Source of the DNA: Streptomyces griseus
Lineage (GTDB): Bacteria > Actinomycetota > Actinomycetes > Streptomycetales > Streptomycetaceae
Assembly (NCBI RefSeq): GCF_001715295.1
Contig: NZ_MDKB01000004.1
Span: 404,788-468,787 of the forward strand
Reading direction: 5' to 3'
Length of the DNA stretch: 64,000 nt
Shown here: positions 60,976 through 64,000 of the stretch, piece by piece
How positions within the stretch are numbered: position 1 is the stretch's first letter
How the letters are laid out: the number at the start of each line of letters is the position of its first letter
Made by a program: the position numbers and the translations under genes
The notes under the pieces: generated by a model
Told to the model about the DNA's origin: nothing
The model's database searches: none
Seen by the model: only the letters and a program-made list of their open reading frames with translations

Positions 60976-63030
60976 ATGAAAAGCCGCATGAAGATACCTA
61001 TCGGCATAATATGCACCGCTGTCGTGTGCGCCTTGCTCGGTCTGCAGACGGGTCCAGGCAACGCAAGTGCCATGGCGGACAGGGGGTTCGCGTCGGCCGT
61101 CGCGTCCACCACCACCGATGCCGGCGCCAGTGTCGCGACCGCACCACAGGTGCCCTTTGTCAGCTCCGTCTCCGCCCAGGCCGAGGACGGAACGCGAGCA
61201 GCGAACGTACGGGCCGACGGCTCCGCTCCCCGTCACGATTACGACGGTGACGGCCGAAGCGACATGGTCGCCTGGTACGACTACGCCGACGGCCACGATG
61301 CCATGCAGACCTTCGTCGCCGGTCCGGACGGCGGTTTCCTCGCTCCCCGCGTGGGCTGGGAGACCGGCGCGGGGAACTTCTGGGCCGAGCACATGAAGCG
61401 CGTGACCGGTGACTTCAACGGGGACGGGACGGGGGACGTCGCGGCCTTCTACGGTTACGACGACGGACGGGTCACCCTCTTCACCTGGCTCGGCAAGGGC
61501 AACGGCACCTTCGCCACCCATTTCTCCTCCTGGGCGGTGGCACCTGGCAACTGGACCTTTGACGCCATCAACGCCCAGGCCGGTGACTTCAACGGTGACG
61601 GCCGGGACGACGTCGCCGCCTGGTACGACTACCGGAACGGCGACGACAAACTCTTCACGTTCCTCTCCGATCCCGGCGGCGGCTTCTCCAGCCCCTTCTC
61701 CTCCTTCGCGCGCACCGACGCCGAAGGATGGGAGGTCGAGCGCATGAAGTTCGCCACCGGTGACTTTAACGGTGACGGCCGGGACGACATCGGTGTCCTG
61801 GACAGTTACACCGCCGGAACCGTCAGGCTGATGGCCTTCGCCGCGAAGGCCGACGGCGGGTTCGGTGAGCCTGTACGCGGCTGGGAGTCCAGCGGCTGGC
61901 AGTTCGACCGGGTGAGCGTGCACGCCGGTGACTTCGACGGCAACGGCCGCGACGAATTCGCCGCGTGGTACGACTACGCCGACGGGCACGACGCCCTGAT
62001 CGGCTTCGACCTCGACGACGCCGGGAGGTTCGGCAACCGGCGCGAGCTCATGAACGCGCCGGAGGGCTGGTACGAGCGGTACCAGATGTATCTCGTGACC
62101 GGCGACTACAACGGTGACGGCCGCGACGACCTGGCCACCTACTACGGGTACAGCGACGGCCGGGCGAAGACCATCACCTTCACCGCCAAGACCGACGGCA
62201 CCCTCGATGCCCCCCTGCACAGCTGGAACGTCGACAACGGCTGGACCTTCGCCAGGGTCCACATGGTGGAGCGTTACAACAGCTCCCCGCCCCTCTGCCC
62301 CACGGTCTACGGGCACGGCGGCTACCCCACCGGGGACAACGCCTGGGAGCGGGACCAGGTTCGCCAGCCGAACCACCCCGCGGGGCTCGCGCAACAGAAG
62401 AGCTGGGGAGCGCGCGGTGTGGAGGCTGACCTCCAGCTCACCAAGGATGGCACCAAGGGCGTAATGTGGCACAACAGTACGACCAGAGGGCTCACGGGTC
62501 CCAAGGCCAGCATCACGGACATCTGGTGGGCTACCGGCGCCGATCAGCTCAAGGGCCGCACGATCGACCACGGTCCGTACGCCGGCGAGACCGTGTACAC
62601 CTTCCGTGAATGGCTCGACAGCGCCAAGCAGCAGAATATGGCCGCGTTCGTCGAGCTCAAGCGTGAGGCGAGGCAGTCGCTGCTCAACGACGACGCGTCC
62701 ATCCGCGAGACCGCATGGAACGAGGTCATCGCACCCATCGCGGAGCGTGCCGCTACGCAGAAGATCATGATCTACGGGAGTGTGGACGCGGACGACCTGC
62801 GAGCCGAGCTGAAGAAGCGCATGGAAGCGGCCGGTCTCGGCGGCACACTCACGAACTACCCGCGTTGGGTCGACAAGTTCGGCTGGGAGGAGCCCGCCCC
62901 GGCGGCTTCCGGCAACTACGGCCAGTGGCAGGAGAAGCTCAACCAGTACGGCTCCCCGGTCACTTCGGTACCGATGGTCACCACATGGCCGAAGGAGTTC
63001 AGGTCCTGGATGACCGGAAAGTGCCGCTGA
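60976..63030 (+). CDS. Secreted FG-GAP repeat protein with glycerophosphodiester phosphodiesterase (GDPD) domain
   Basis: 684 residues; ATG 60976 or, with better spacing from GGGG, ATG 60988 (MKIPIGIICTAVVCALLGLQ signal peptide). Residues 85-430 carry about seven FG-GAP/VCBS repeats with calcium loops (HDYDGDGRSDMVAWYDYADG, GDFNGDGRDDVAAWYDYRNG, GDYNGDGRDDLATYYGYSDG). Residues 440-684 are a GDPD TIM barrel: GHGG at 446-449, VEADLQLTKDG with Glu483 and Asp485, then VMWHN. Metal ligands look intact. GDPDs release glycerol 3-phosphate from phospholipid head groups or teichoic acids, and the repeats could form a beta-propeller that binds the cell surface. The order (repeats before enzyme) is less usual. 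Confidence 0.85.
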   Translation: MKSRMKIPIGIICTAVVCALLGLQTGPGNASAMADRGFASAVASTTTDAGASVATAPQVPFVSSVSAQAEDGTRAANVRADGSAPRHDYDGDGRSDMVAWYDYADGHDAMQTFVAGPDGGFLAPRVGWETGAGNFWAEHMKRVTGDFNGDGTGDVAAFYGYDDGRVTLFTWLGKGNGTFATHFSSWAVAPGNWTFDAINAQAGDFNGDGRDDVAAWYDYRNGDDKLFTFLSDPGGGFSSPFSSFARTDAEGWEVERMKFATGDFNGDGRDDIGVLDSYTAGTVRLMAFAAKADGGFGEPVRGWESSGWQFDRVSVHAGDFDGNGRDEFAAWYDYADGHDALIGFDLDDAGRFGNRRELMNAPEGWYERYQMYLVTGDYNGDGRDDLATYYGYSDGRAKTITFTAKTDGTLDAPLHSWNVDNGWTFARVHMVERYNSSPPLCPTVYGHGGYPTGDNAWERDQVRQPNHPAGLAQQKSWGARGVEADLQLTKDGTKGVMWHNSTTRGLTGPKASITDIWWATGADQLKGRTIDHGPYAGETVYTFREWLDSAKQQNMAAFVELKREARQSLLNDDASIRETAWNEVIAPIAERAATQKIMIYGSVDADDLRAELKKRMEAAGLGGTLTNYPRWVDKFGWEEPAPAASGNYGQWQEKLNQYGSPVTSVPMVTTWPKEFRSWMTGKCR

Positions 63031-63042
63031 CCCCCAGACGAG

Positions 63043-63073
63043 CGCGTGGGCGGCAGACACTGCCGCCCACGCG
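63043..63073 (+). terminator. Terminator after the GDPD gene
   Basis: A perfect 14-bp stem CGCGTGGGCGGCAG / CTGCCGCCCACGCG with a 3-base loop, 13 bases past the stop codon. Confidence 0.85.
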
Positions 63074-63171
63074 TGTCGAACGCGGCTACCTGGTGGAACG
63101 GCCGCAGACGACCGCAGCATGCATCATGAACAGGGTGGCGGACCTGCCTCGAAGTTCGAGATCATCCGATC

Positions 63172-64000
63172 ATGTCGGATGACACGCCAGAACAGGGCCT
63201 CCCAGCCGTCTTTGGGTTCCGGCCTTATCGGGGCGACGAGGACCACGGCCCCATGGCCGCGGTGCGGCTGGGATGTGTCGAACGGGACCGGGTCGACGCC
63301 CGTTCGGTTGTGAAAGGGCTCCCGACAGCGGTCGGGATCGCCGAGGCATCTGCCAAGCTGGACGAGCCGTCATAGAACCAGGTCCTGGTGGTGCGCGACG
63401 GGAGCGTCGTCGGTTACTCCACGATCCGGTGGTGGCAGGAGCGGAACGATACGTGGCTGTACCTGCATCGCGGTTACCTCTTGCCCGAGCATCGCGACCG
63501 GGGCATCGGATCAGCCATGCTGAGTTGGGCCGAAGAGCGGATCCGTCAGCTCGTCGAAAAACATGGCACGGCGCGGACTGCAGTGATCGGTGCGAACCCC
63601 ATGGTCTCCGAGCAGGACGCCACGGCGCTTCTGCTCGCAGTCGGCTACCGACGTGTCTTCAGTCTGGTCGAGCTAGAGCTGGGCGATCTGCAGCAGTTGC
63701 CCGAGCCGGGCAGCGAACTCCCGGCCGGTATAAGGACGGGGCCGATCGGGACCAGCCACTACCGTGCGGCCTGGAGGACGGTCGTCGATTCGTATGCGGA
63801 CACCGGTTTCACTCGGAAATGGTCCTTCCAGGACTTTGTCGACACCGCCGACCCGGCATGTTGAAGGGCTGCCTGGAACGGGCAGAACATACTCGGCGTG
63901 GCCCTCTGCTCCATCCGCCGTCACGACCACACCGTGGGCGAGGTGGAAGAGCTGAGTGTCCGAAAGGACCAACGACGCCTCGGAATCGGGCGGATCCTGC
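63172..64000 (+). pseudogene. Tandem GNAT acetyltransferase gene with two in-frame stops, runs off the window
   Basis: One frame reads AVFGFRPYRGDEDHGPMAAV, then TAG at 63373-63375, then NQVLVVRDGSVVGYSTIRWW, HRGYLLPEHRDRGIGSAMLS (acetyl-CoA loop RDRGIGSAML), VGYRRVFSLVELELGDLQQL. TGA follows at 63862-63864, then RAAWNGQNILGVALCSIRRH and SVRKDQRRLGIGRIL (second acetyl-CoA loop RRLGIGRIL). CAG to TAG and TGG to TGA would explain the stops. The intact protein would be a two-domain GNAT enzyme, as in mycothiol synthase-like and antibiotic acetyltransferases. Confidence 0.75.

Noticed and set aside
60775..63120. Minus-strand frame of 781 codons opposite the FG-GAP/GDPD gene
   Set aside because: Shadow made open by the repeated FG-GAP codons; no start or family.
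1..64000. rRNA, tRNA or riboswitch genes and a biosynthetic gene cluster
   Set aside because: No tRNA-like cloverleaf, rRNA segment, riboswitch core or polyketide/peptide synthetase module was recognised.

Overview
The window has the marks of a Streptomyces accessory region: very high G+C, GTG and ATG starts with purine-rich ribosome sites, Streptomyces-type insertion sequences, remnants of conjugative elements, a type I-E CRISPR repeat pair and many secreted enzymes. It probably comes from a chromosome arm or a large plasmid. The helicase fragment at the left edge belongs to a family common near Streptomyces replicon ends. No rRNA, tRNA, core housekeeping operon or complete biosynthetic cluster was found. 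Roughly a third of the sequence is mobile-element DNA or broken genes.

Layout. 0-9.8 kb: helicase C-terminal half, beta-carbonic anhydrase, a DUF3592 membrane protein ended by an IS5-type element, a second element (NF041680-type transposase), a pentapeptide-repeat protein and a broken IS5 copy. 9.9-19 kb: a large secreted SGNH hydrolase with FnIII-like domains, two nested IS fragments that cut off a response-regulator gene, an HNH nuclease gene with one in-frame stop, a small secreted protein and an AraC-type regulator. 19-31 kb: a decayed Tn3 transposase, a Ser/Thr kinase, an XRE/peptidoglycan-binding membrane protein, a three-gene WXG-type/toxin-44 cassette, and small genes of integrative-element type. 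31-33 kb: an amidohydrolase gene whose middle has been inverted, plus IS debris. 33-37 kb: a Vps62/DUF946-like protein with a possible pore-forming region, and a compact operon of a YidB-like protein and a genuine-looking flagellin. 37-43 kb: a 798-bp unit bounded by Tn3-like terminal repeats, an IS5 copy with 5-bp flanking repeats, a frameshifted serine recombinase and an unusual 12-residue-repeat protein. 43-52 kb: the C-terminal part of a MobF-type relaxase/helicase, a CoiA-like protein, the mini CRISPR, a 2'-5' RNA ligase-like protein and several broken small genes. 52-64 kb: a secreted three-module protein (CdtB-like nuclease, SGNH hydrolase, FG-GAP repeats), an intact IS1182 copy next to a MITE, an MFS transporter between two IS5 ends, a secreted FG-GAP/GDPD enzyme, and a GNAT gene with two in-frame stops.

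How the parts fit. Intact genes are mostly secreted or surface functions: hydrolases, toxin-like proteins and filament-like proteins. The strongest candidates for undescribed biology are the flagellin/YidB pair (35.0-36.8 kb) next to the Vps62-like gene, the CdtB-SGNH-VCBS protein (52.6-55.0 kb) and the toxin-44 cassette (27.0-28.9 kb). These functions are inferred from remembered family motifs; no database search was possible.
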